Source: Ruminococcaceae bacterium UBA1320 (GTDB lineage Bacteria > Bacillota > Clostridia > Oscillospirales > Ethanoligenentaceae). Taken from it: a DNA stretch of 14,162 nucleotides. The position numbers and the translations under genes are program-made. The notes below the pieces were generated by a model. It had not been told where the DNA came from. It did not search any database and saw only the letters and a list, made by a program, of their open reading frames with translations. The stretch spans positions 1-14,162 of the forward strand of contig DBTI01000159.1 of the NCBI GenBank assembly GCA_002306975.1, given 5' to 3'. Positions 1 through 6,048 of this stretch are shown here, in pieces. Numbering within the stretch: position 1 is the first letter of the stretch; every line of letters starts with the position of its first letter.

Positions 1-180
1 TTGGAAAAATTGGCTCTTAATATAAGAAACTTGTCAATAAAATATGATACAGAGAGAAGTATACAAAGCGTCCATATTAACAAAAAATCTTATATCGAAA
101 GAATCAACCATTACTTACATGATATTTATGAAATGGAAACTACAATGTTAAAACAGCTTATCATGTGCTTAGATGCATAA
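1..180 (+). CDS. 3' end of an unidentified protein (partial)
   Basis: Frame 1 is open from the window edge to TAA at 178-180 and would give 59 residues ending in YEMETTMLKQLIMCLDA. The composition is charged and helical-looking, rich in I, N, K and E, with no membrane segment and no motif I recognise. The frame begins with a TTG, but the region upstream is outside the window, so I cannot tell whether this is the tail of a longer gene or a small gene of its own. It converges on the HD-GYP gene, and I see no clear terminator in the 98 bases between them. It is called coding only because it is open to the edge with plausible composition; it could be chance. Confidence 0.4.
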   Translation: MEKLALNIRNLSIKYDTERSIQSVHINKKSYIERINHYLHDIYEMETTMLKQLIMCLDA

Positions 181-278
181 ATATGGCTGTAATAAATTTA
201 GTGTATGCGCATAATCGGTTCTTCCGGTGACAAAGCCTCTTCTGCATACATTATAGTTAATCCGGCAGAAATTATACC

Positions 279-1373
279 TCATTTGCATAACACGCATTCA
301 ATATCCAGTTTATTCTTTCCAGAATTATAAGTTGCCGGGAGCTTAACAAATTGAGAGTTTAGATACAGAATAGGCGTTAACGGATCGTCAGGCAGAATGC
401 AAACGATTTTAGCCGTATCGCCTGAAGTCAGCTTGACAAATGCGCCGACTAACAGCGCTGACATATGTGAAATGAAAACATTCAATAAATGCCAGTCAAA
501 GCGGCCCGCCCCTTCGCGTTGAAAATATTCAAATACCTTGAATGGGGTAACACCTTTTTTATACACCCTGTCGGAAGTCATCGCGTCATAGACGTCGGCA
601 ATAGCTATGATGCAAGCGAGAAAACTGATTGAAGTGGTTCCCAGCGGATAACCTAAGCCATCAAACCTCTCGTGATGAAGAAGCACCGCTTCTTTGATTG
701 CCATGTCTATATCGGCATTATCGAGCAATAACTTGTAGCTATGCATTGGATGAGTTTTTATTACTTCATATTCTTCAGTTGTAAGTGGCCCTTTCTTTTT
801 TAAAATAGAGGAGGGGATTTTAATTTTCCCAAGGTCATGCAGAAGTCCAGATTGAACAGCAAGTGATATTTCTTTTTCCCGCAATCCCATCCATTTTGCC
901 ATAAGCATAGCGTAAAAAGCAACATTAATGCTATGCGTATATGTGTATTGATCAGCTGATTTTATCTGATTTATATATTTCACAATATAAGCGCAATGGC
1001 GTATATCACCAATTTTTAATACGCTGTCGGTCAGATTAACAATTGCATCATAATTAAGATTATGACCCGCTGATAAGTTTGTAACGATTTTCTTCACGCT
1101 GTTCACTGTGTCTCCATAATATTTCTTAATGTCACCATGAAATCTGCTGTTTTCGGTAACCGAATTAATTGTCTTATATACCGGAATCGTCCGTATGTGA
1201 TTGAGGCCCAAATGAGTTTTAATATAATCCGTAATGACAGTGTTTGCGCAGAGGAGTTTATAACCGTTTGAATTGAAAACATCGGTTGCAAGTATGTCAG
1301 ATTCTGTGCAGTCGGCCACTGTTTTCTCCGTGAAGTTGTCTGAATTTACGCCCAGTAAGACACCTTTATCCAT
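279..1373 (-). CDS. HD-GYP domain protein, probable cyclic-di-GMP phosphodiesterase
   Basis: A 364-residue protein. Residues 1 to about 110 match no receiver, GAF or PAS domain that I recognise. An HD-GYP domain covers about residues 140-310. Visible signature residues are H147 in THSIN, H179-D180 in HDLGKIKIP, H208 in THPMHS, the HHE triad 233-235 leading into RFDGLGYP, and ADVYDAMTSDR at 259-269. In this family these residues bind a di- or tri-metal centre that hydrolyses c-di-GMP to pGpG or GMP; here all look intact, so activity is expected (inference). There is no signal peptide or membrane helix, so it should be cytosolic. The ATG at 1373 has AGGAG at 1382-1386, 8 bases away. It follows the cheW-MCP operon on the same strand but lies beyond a strong hairpin and has its own promoter candidate. 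Beside a c-di-GMP riboswitch gene, it may lower the ligand locally (inference). Confidence 0.92.
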   Translation of the reverse strand: MDKGVLLGVNSDNFTEKTVADCTESDILATDVFNSNGYKLLCANTVITDYIKTHLGLNHIRTIPVYKTINSVTENSRFHGDIKKYYGDTVNSVKKIVTNLSAGHNLNYDAIVNLTDSVLKIGDIRHCAYIVKYINQIKSADQYTYTHSINVAFYAMLMAKWMGLREKEISLAVQSGLLHDLGKIKIPSSILKKKGPLTTEEYEVIKTHPMHSYKLLLDNADIDMAIKEAVLLHHERFDGLGYPLGTTSISFLACIIAIADVYDAMTSDRVYKKGVTPFKVFEYFQREGAGRFDWHLLNVFISHMSALLVGAFVKLTSGDTAKIVCILPDDPLTPILYLNSQFVKLPATYNSGKNKLDIECVLCK

Positions 1374-1409
1374 TGACTATACTCCTACAATTTGAACTGT
1401 TTACTTCAT

Positions 1410-1437
1410 ATCATAAAGCTGCTTACAGCAATTTCAA
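1410..1437 (-). promoter_or_regulatory. Promoter candidate for the HD-GYP gene
   Basis: On the minus strand, TTGAAA (1437-1432) is followed after 16 bases by TATGAT (1415-1410), about 37 bases before the HD-GYP start codon. Both boxes are one base from the sigma-A consensus. It lies downstream of the MCP terminator, so the HD-GYP gene probably has its own transcript. No sigma-28 type motility promoter was seen here. Confidence 0.55.
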
Positions 1438-1545
1438 TTAAGATAGGAAAAGGACAATCTTCTTATTCCCGGCTCCGCTGAAAATAAGAAAATCTATTAA
1501 ATTTCAATCTTAACCGGAAGAACTGTAAAATAAAAATAATATCTA

Positions 1546-1579
1546 AATGAGCCGGTGTATATACACCCACCGGCTCATT
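1546..1579 (-). terminator. Terminator after the cheW-MCP operon
   Basis: A perfect 12-bp stem, AATGAGCCGGTG (1546-1557) with CACCGGCTCATT (1568-1579), has a 10-base loop and starts 22 bases after the MCP stop codon. On the minus strand it is followed by a T-rich tract (1545 down to about 1525) interrupted by single A and G bases. This is typical of a Rho-independent terminator and separates the chemotaxis operon from the HD-GYP gene. Confidence 0.85.
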
Positions 1580-1601
1580 CAGAATCAATCGCTATTTACA
1601 A

Positions 1602-4511
1602 TCAATATTTCCCGAATTTTTCACCTAATGAAATTGAGGATTTGCCTGCGCTTTTTACGCGGGTTGTTTGTTTATTATGATCAATGATTTCACGTGGGCT
1701 TTCATCCGTGCTTCCAAATTTATCTGATGAAGTATTTTTCAACTTGAATTTCTCCACCATTTTCATCAGCATGTTCGCTTGTCCGGATAACTCTTCACTG
1801 GAAGCGGCACTTTCCTCAGCAGTGGCGGAATTCGTCTGTACAACAGTTGAAACTTGGCTCACGCCCTGATCAATCTGGGCGATTGCTGTAGCTTGCTCGT
1901 TGGATGCCGTGGCAATGTTGCTCACCAGAGCAGCGGAACTCTGGGCGCTTTTGACGATTTTTCCAAGCATTTCGGATGTTTCATTCGCAATCTGAGTTCC
2001 AGCCTCCACTTTTCTTATCGAACCCTCAATCAGGGCTGTCGTTTCCTTGGCTGCCTGCGCGCTTTTTCCTGCGAGATTGCGCACTTCTTCCGCGACAACG
2101 GCAAATCCTTTACCGTATTGCCCAGCTCTTGCCGCTTCTACTGCGGCATTAAGTGCAAGAATATTGGTTTGAAAAGCGATATCATCAATAACCTTGATAA
2201 TCTTTGAAATATTTGTTGATGACTCGTTGATTTCGTGCATAGATTGAAGCATTTGATCCATTTTCCCGTTGCCCTGGGCAGCCTCTGTTTTTGTGTTCGT
2301 CGAAATTTCACTTGCCTGCGTTGCGTTCACCGCGTTTTCCTTGGTCTGAGCCGCGATCTCCGCTATTGAAGATGTTAATTCCTCAACAGAACTTGCCTGC
2401 TCAGCAGCGCCCTGAGAGAGCGACTGGCTCGCATCAGAGACCTGGCTTGAACCTGCTAAGACCTGAGCGGCCGAGCTGTTTATCTCACCCAGCAGCTCAT
2501 TGAATGAATCAACCGCTTCATTTAGCGAGGTCTTGATTACATTGTATTCACCTTTGTATTCCCCGGTCATTTCTATCCTAAGATCGCCCTGTGCGACTTT
2601 CTGAAGAACCTGAGAAGATTCTTCAATCGGGGCGGAAACAGCCTCCATGGTTTTGTTCATACCCTGAATAATCTGACGATATCCGCCCTCAAACTTGCGC
2701 TCGTCACCTCTGACACTTAAATTGCCTTCGAATGCGGCAGTGGCCATCAAATTTGCCTCATCAATCAAATCTTGTATTGATTGGAGCATCGCTGCTATGG
2801 AAGGCGCAATTCTGTCATTCTCCGAACGTTTTCCTATTTTTTTAACCGTGTCAAGCTGCTTCAGGTCGCCAACACCTACTTCTGAAACAATTGTTTCAAT
2901 AGCAAGCAACCGTTGGCGGACATTGTTGATTGATTCGGCGAAGTCTTTGAGCATGCCTTGGTACCCATCCGACATCTGGATTGAATAGTCGTTGAGTGAC
3001 ATTTTCCCGAGAATAATTCCGGATTCATTCAACGGTTTGATAATCGCGTCAAGAGTATTGTTGAATCCATCAATTATCGTAGCAAAAGCGCCTTTCAATA
3101 ATCCGACGTCACCTCTTACGGCGAGGTCGCCGCGTATACCAGCTTGCGCTAGCTTGGATGATTCATCCACAAGAAATCTAAGTGACTGTCTGACATTGTT
3201 CAAGTTATCAATTAATTTGGCATAGTACCCTTTATAGTTATTTTCAATATCCAGCTGGCTTTTCCCGTCAGCCAGATTGCTTATAAAGGCCGAGGCCAGG
3301 TCCAGTGGAGTTTTAATGGCATCAAAAGTTTCGTTAACTCCATGAATAATTTGGGAATATACGCCTTTCAGTTTTGTTTCGTCGCCTCTGGTCTCAAGTT
3401 CTCCGTTTCGCCCTGCTTCAGCAAGCTTTGCCGCTTCACCTACCAGAATACTGAGAGAATTTCTGACCTTGTTGAGATTTTCAATCAGTACAGCATAATA
3501 ACCTTTATATGTATTATTAATATCCTCCTGATGAATGCCATCGGCAAGCTTATTCACAAATTCTGAGGCAACATCGAGCGGGGTCTTAACTGTATCAAGT
3601 GTTTTATTCACACCCTCGATGATCTCACGGTAGTCTCCGTTATGACGACTCAAATCTGCCCGCGTATCCAGTCTGCCCTCAAGTGCCTCACCAACCAGCA
3701 TATTAACATCAGTTTTCAAAAGCTTAAGTGAGGATATGATTTTCTTAAAGGCATCGGCAAGAATCCCAGTCTCATCACCGGTATCGCAGGTAACATCGAC
3801 GTTAAGTTCCCCATTCGCAATCGAGTTTGCCGCCAGCACCATTTTGTTAATCGGATCACTGATGTTGTGCGCGATTCTTTTCCCACGATTGACAGCAATC
3901 AGGACGAAAGCCGCTGCAAACAGCACAACCGCAGAAATTGCGATAATAAATATGACGGTAGATGTTTGATTACGTTGCTGCGCCTGATTAGAGTTCAGTG
4001 TAAAGGCATTGCTGATCTTATTCTTCAACTCGTCTGAAATTGTATTATTTTTATCCATGATCGCTATTGCCTGCGTAACTTGATTCGCTTTGATACCGGA
4101 TTCTACGTCAGTGACGACTTCTTTATATTTTTCAAAATCCGATGAAATTGTGTTATAGTTGTTTTTCTCGTCATCCGAAGAAATATGATTTACATACGAA
4201 TTTAGCTGGCTGGACATATCGTCTTCTAGGTTTTTAATCGTGCTGACATAATCTGTCCCTGAGCTGGTACCCGTTGCAGCCTCAAGAGCCATGCTTTTCA
4301 AATTTGAGCGAATCGTTTGAAAGTCTGCTTGTGTTTTATAAAGTGGAATCAGCGGGACAAGATCATCATTGTATATCTGCTGTGACTGGCTGTTGATCAC
4401 AGCTAAACTGATTGCTCCAACAAGACCAATAATGATGCTGCTGCACAGGGCAACCATTATAATTGCCTGTGTAATTTTTTGTAATATGCTTTTGTCCTTG
4501 CCTTTTTTCAT
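1602..4511 (-). CDS. Methyl-accepting chemotaxis protein with tandem HAMP-like modules
   Basis: A 969-residue transmembrane chemoreceptor, much longer than the usual 550-660. TM1 is at about 14-38, a four-helix-bundle type external sensor at about 40-182, TM2 at about 184-207 and a HAMP domain at about 208-262. Then come repeated modules of about 85-91 residues, marked by LVGEA at 272 and 356, LVDES at 447 and LIDEA at 582, each with an RGD/RAD and GVNKT-like stretch. These resemble poly-HAMP arrays. The cytoplasmic signalling hairpin spans about 680-920, with its conserved tip at 775-818 (DDIAFQTNILALNAAVEAAR, EVRNLAGKSAQA), where CheA and CheW bind. The C-terminal tail has no NWETF-type CheR tether. 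The ATG at 4511 follows GAGAAGG (4519-4525), which overlaps the cheW stop codon, so translation is probably coupled. The ligand cannot be told from sequence. Expression should depend on the riboswitch upstream of cheW. Confidence 0.95.
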   Translation of the reverse strand: MKKGKDKSILQKITQAIIMVALCSSIIIGLVGAISLAVINSQSQQIYNDDLVPLIPLYKTQADFQTIRSNLKSMALEAATGTSSGTDYVSTIKNLEDDMSSQLNSYVNHISSDDEKNNYNTISSDFEKYKEVVTDVESGIKANQVTQAIAIMDKNNTISDELKNKISNAFTLNSNQAQQRNQTSTVIFIIAISAVVLFAAAFVLIAVNRGKRIAHNISDPINKMVLAANSIANGELNVDVTCDTGDETGILADAFKKIISSLKLLKTDVNMLVGEALEGRLDTRADLSRHNGDYREIIEGVNKTLDTVKTPLDVASEFVNKLADGIHQEDINNTYKGYYAVLIENLNKVRNSLSILVGEAAKLAEAGRNGELETRGDETKLKGVYSQIIHGVNETFDAIKTPLDLASAFISNLADGKSQLDIENNYKGYYAKLIDNLNNVRQSLRFLVDESSKLAQAGIRGDLAVRGDVGLLKGAFATIIDGFNNTLDAIIKPLNESGIILGKMSLNDYSIQMSDGYQGMLKDFAESINNVRQRLLAIETIVSEVGVGDLKQLDTVKKIGKRSENDRIAPSIAAMLQSIQDLIDEANLMATAAFEGNLSVRGDERKFEGGYRQIIQGMNKTMEAVSAPIEESSQVLQKVAQGDLRIEMTGEYKGEYNVIKTSLNEAVDSFNELLGEINSSAAQVLAGSSQVSDASQSLSQGAAEQASSVEELTSSIAEIAAQTKENAVNATQASEISTNTKTEAAQGNGKMDQMLQSMHEINESSTNISKIIKVIDDIAFQTNILALNAAVEAARAGQYGKGFAVVAEEVRNLAGKSAQAAKETTALIEGSIRKVEAGTQIANETSEMLGKIVKSAQSSAALVSNIATASNEQATAIAQIDQGVSQVSTVVQTNSATAEESAASSEELSGQANMLMKMVEKFKLKNTSSDKFGSTDESPREIIDHNKQTTRVKSAGKSSISLGEKFGKY

Positions 4512-4523
4512 GATAAAACCTTC

Positions 4524-5021
4524 TCATTCTTTAATTTGATTTAGTGTTTGAATCTCTTCATTAGCAAACAAACGTTCACAGTCCAATAAAAGACGGATGC
4601 ACTCTTCAGATTTTCCAATACCTTTGATATACCGGTTTTGAAATCCTGTTTTGTAACTAGGCGGCGGTACAATTGATTCATTTGGAATTGCAACGACTTC
4701 ATCAACATTGTCAACAATCAAACCTACAGTAAAGCTTTGCATGTCTATCACCACGATGCAGGTACGGTCAGTATATACCAGTAGATTCTTTTTAAATTTC
4801 AACCGCATATCTACTACCGGTATGATTCTGCCACGAAGATTGATGACACCTTTTACATAATCGGGCATTTCTGGAATATTGCTAATTTTTTGCAATCCAA
4901 CGATCTCTGTGACAAAGTTTATTTCAATTCCAAACACCTCCTTTTCCAAATTAAATGTAAGATATCTTCCTTGTTGGGTATCATCTTCGCCCTGATTGGC
5001 TTCTTTGAGTAAGCCTGACAT
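4524..5021 (-). CDS. cheW: Chemotaxis coupling protein CheW
   Basis: A 165-residue single-domain CheW. It couples chemoreceptors to the histidine kinase CheA in the membrane array. The family core is visible: GRYLTFNLEKEVFGIEI at about 18-34, the start of the SH3-like fold, followed by EMPDYVKGVINLRGRIIPVV at about 51-70, the diagnostic CheW motif. The frame stays open upstream to an ATG at 5102, giving 192 residues, but that extension lies over the terminator-like hairpin of the leader. The ATG at 5021 has GGAGG at 5029-5033, 7 bases away, and is chosen. Only 12 bases separate its stop from the MCP start, and the MCP ribosome binding site overlaps that stop, so the two are one operon. A cheW dedicated to one receptor suggests a separate signalling unit (inference). 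Its mRNA leader carries a c-di-GMP-I aptamer. Confidence 0.93.
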   Translation of the reverse strand: MSGLLKEANQGEDDTQQGRYLTFNLEKEVFGIEINFVTEIVGLQKISNIPEMPDYVKGVINLRGRIIPVVDMRLKFKKNLLVYTDRTCIVVIDMQSFTVGLIVDNVDEVVAIPNESIVPPPSYKTGFQNRYIKGIGKSEECIRLLLDCERLFANEEIQTLNQIKE

Positions 5022-5025
5022 GAAA

Positions 5026-5033
5026 CTTCCTCC
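5026..5033 (-). promoter_or_regulatory. Ribosome binding site fixing the cheW start
   Basis: GGAGGAAG on the minus strand (5033-5026) lies 7 bases before the ATG at 5021. The longer alternative start at 5102 has no such site and sits at the end of the riboswitch aptamer. Confidence 0.85.
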
Positions 5034-5060
5034 ACATTCTAATTTTTTGCATAATACGTT

Positions 5061-5091
5061 AAAAGCTATGATACGGTGTACCATAGCTTTT
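5061..5091 (-). terminator. Hairpin after the riboswitch (likely expression platform)
   Basis: On the minus strand AAAAGCTATGGTA (5091-5079), loop CACCG, then TATCATAGCTTTT (5073-5061) form 13 pairs including one G-U. It lies between the riboswitch aptamer and the cheW ribosome binding site. The 3' arm ends in only four U, so as an intrinsic terminator it is weak. It may instead act through alternative pairing with the aptamer, which I could not resolve by eye. Confidence 0.6.
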
Positions 5092-5094
5092 TTG

Positions 5095-5168
5095 CGTGGC
5101 AACCCGGCTATTTAAAAAACATTAAACCCGTGGCTTTGCGTCCCCGACTCGCGACGGGTTTGCTGATC
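5095..5168 (-). ncRNA. Cyclic-di-GMP-I (GEMM) riboswitch upstream of cheW-MCP
   Basis: The minus strand shows the GEMM-I landmarks in order: GCAAACC (5163-5157), a stem CCCGTC/GTCGGG closed by a GCGA GNRA tetraloop (5152-5149), GGACGCAAAGCC (5143-5132), a second stem TTTAA/TTAAA, and TAGCCGGGTTGCC (5110-5098). Established knowledge: GEMM-I RNAs bind c-di-GMP, or cGAMP in the GEMM-Ib variant, and control motility, chemotaxis and surface genes. The aptamer lies 74 bases before the cheW start, with a terminator-like hairpin between. The base equivalent to Vc2 G20 appears to be A (5164), which may affect ligand choice. A long P1 helix is not obvious. I am confident of the class but not of the ligand or of the ON/OFF sense. 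Confidence 0.9.
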
Positions 5169-5196
5169 ATTATACAATTGCAGTTATATTTGACTA
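5169..5196 (-). promoter_or_regulatory. Promoter candidate for the riboswitch-cheW-MCP transcript
   Basis: On the minus strand a perfect TATAAT (5174-5169) is preceded after 16 bases by TAGTCA (5196-5191), four of six matches to the -35 consensus. Transcription would begin at about 5164-5161, exactly at the 5' edge of the aptamer. It lies outside the putative invertible segment, so it is present in both orientations. Confidence 0.55.
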
Positions 5197-5202
5197 ATTT
5201 TT

Positions 5203-5234
5203 TAATGAAACAATATTCTAATTTTGTTTCATTA
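5203..5234. repeat. Left 32-bp dyad site (putative recombination site)
   Basis: A perfect inverted repeat, TAATGAAACAA (5203-5213) and TTGTTTCATTA (5224-5234), surrounds the 10-base core TATTCTAATT. The copy at 6049-6080 matches it at 29 of 32 bases in inverted orientation. Two 11-base arms around a short asymmetric core are the usual build of a tyrosine recombinase crossover site. It lies between the cheW promoter and the recombinase promoter. Confidence 0.6.
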
Positions 5235-5261
5235 CGACAGATCAAAAATGGCGTAATGAAA
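5227..5261. repeat. Second, overlapping dyad sharing one arm of the left site
   Basis: TTTCATTACG (5227-5236) and CGTAATGAAA (5252-5261) form a perfect 10-bp inverted repeat with a 15-base spacer. The left arm is the inner arm of the 5203-5234 site, so the TAATGAAA half-site occurs three times in alternating orientation. It could be an accessory recombinase site or an operator for the recombinase promoter. The right end has no equivalent. Confidence 0.45.
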
Positions 5262-5333
5262 GACTTTTTCAAATCATTTATGATCTTATGTCAATTTTAT
5301 AGCAAAAACATAAGGAAACATTTTTGATTAAAA

Positions 5334-5362
5334 TTGATTGATAAGTTTAATGTTGGTATAAT
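5334..5362 (+). promoter_or_regulatory. Promoter of the recombinase gene
   Basis: TTGATT (5334-5339), a 17-base spacer and a perfect TATAAT (5357-5362) lie 29 bases before the recombinase ATG, with AAGGATGG (5378-5385) as ribosome binding site. It lies inside the putative invertible segment and would turn with the gene. Confidence 0.65.
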
Positions 5363-5391
5363 AATATTAGCAAGAGAAAGGATGGTGCATT

Positions 5392-5955
5392 ATGACAGTC
5401 GAACCAATAAGAAACAAAGACAGTATTCGGCAAATGTTTTATTATCTGAATGGGAAAGATCCCAAATATGGACTCCTGTTTAAATATGGTTTGAACACAG
5501 GCTTGAGGATAAGCGATATTCTTCCTTTGCGGGTAAATGACATTTTCAATCGCAACGGAAAATTTAAGGATTATCTTGTTTTGCAAGAAAAGAAGACAGG
5601 CAAGGAAAAAAAAATTAAACTTAATGATTCAATCCGAAAGATGCTACTATCCTATGTGAATGAACATCGGTTAACAGCTGATGCGTACTTCTTTTATAGC
5701 AAAAAAACCAGCGGGCATGTAAAAAGGGTGCAAGCATATAAGGTTTTAAAAGAAGCGGCAAATGTATGCGGAATTGAGAACTTCGGAACGCACAGCATGC
5801 GTAAGACATGGGGGTATTGGACATACAAAGCTTCAAAGTATAACATTGGTCTGATTATGGATACCTTTAATCACAGTTCCCAAAATGTGACGCTCCGTTA
5901 TATTGGGGTAAATCAGGATCAAAAAGATGAATTATATTCCTTAGTACAATTTTAA
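5392..5955 (+). CDS. Tyrosine recombinase/integrase, catalytic domain only
   Basis: A 187-residue protein that is almost entirely the catalytic domain of a tyrosine recombinase. The active-site set is complete: R39 in NTGLRISD, K68 in EKKTGK, H134 and R137 in HSMRKTWGYW, H161 in FNHSSQ, and the nucleophile Y170 in LRYIGV. The usual N-terminal core-binding (SAM-like) domain is missing, as in FimB/FimE-type invertases and small orphan integrases of Firmicutes (family knowledge). It is the only plus-strand gene between two minus-strand operons and is flanked by inverted 32-bp dyad sites with matched cores, which are its probable substrates. AAGGATGG precedes the ATG by 6-7 bases. There are no phage or conjugative genes around, so prophage integrase is unlikely. 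Most likely role: DNA inversion controlling the neighbouring chemotaxis operon. A remnant integrase is the alternative. Confidence 0.93.
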   Translation: MTVEPIRNKDSIRQMFYYLNGKDPKYGLLFKYGLNTGLRISDILPLRVNDIFNRNGKFKDYLVLQEKKTGKEKKIKLNDSIRKMLLSYVNEHRLTADAYFFYSKKTSGHVKRVQAYKVLKEAANVCGIENFGTHSMRKTWGYWTYKASKYNIGLIMDTFNHSSQNVTLRYIGVNQDQKDELYSLVQF

Positions 5956-5962
5956 CAGTTTT

Positions 5963-6010
5963 TCGGCCATATTTTGGTATGCAGTACATTAAATACTTGA
6001 ACTTGGCCGA
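5963..6010 (+). repeat. 8-bp inverted repeat downstream of the recombinase
   Basis: TTCGGCCA (5963-5970) and TGGCCGAA (6004-6011, within a base) flank about 33 bases just after the recombinase stop. The second arm lies in the spacer of the outward promoter at 5997-6025. There is no T-tract directly after it, so it is not a classic terminator. It could be an operator or a weak loop. Confidence 0.35.
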
Positions 6011-6025
6011 ATTATGGTGTATAAT
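5997..6025 (+). promoter_or_regulatory. Outward-facing promoter at the right end of the invertible segment
   Basis: TTGAAC (5997-6002), a 17-base spacer and a perfect TATAAT (6020-6025) lie after the recombinase gene and 23 bases inside the right dyad site. In the present orientation it reads through the site into the terminator at 6120-6149 and has no gene to drive. After inversion it would face the riboswitch and cheW-MCP. Box match and spacing are good; activity is untested. Confidence 0.5.
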
Positions 6026-6048
6026 TTTTAAAAAGACTTAGAATATTA

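Noticed and set aside
1461..1489. Hairpin TCTTATT/AATAAGA upstream of the HD-GYP promoter
   Set aside because: Only 7-8 A/T-rich pairs around a 15-base loop; weak beside the strong terminator at 1546-1579.
3000..3600. Repeated sequence blocks within the MCP gene as DNA repeats
   Set aside because: The similarity is at protein level between HAMP-like modules, with diverged codons, so it reflects domain duplication and not a DNA repeat element.
5022..5102. 27-residue N-terminal extension of CheW
   Set aside because: The extension lies over the riboswitch hairpin, and GGAGG is correctly placed for the ATG at 5021.
5203..5234. Left dyad as a transcription terminator
   Set aside because: It lies between two divergent promoters, upstream of both genes, so there is no transcript to end. 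Its inverted twin at 6049-6080 with a matched core fits a recombination site better.
5289..5305. Leftward promoter inside the left end (TTGACA on the minus strand at 5294-5289, or TGCTATAAA at 5305-5297)
   Set aside because: The perfect -35 has no acceptable -10 at 16-18 bases, and the TATAAA has no -35. The region is so AT-rich that such boxes are expected by chance.
5076..5327. 83-residue plus-strand open frame over the cheW leader
   Set aside because: It runs through the riboswitch hairpin, aptamer, promoter and left dyad site, has no ribosome binding site, and its protein has no recognisable pattern.
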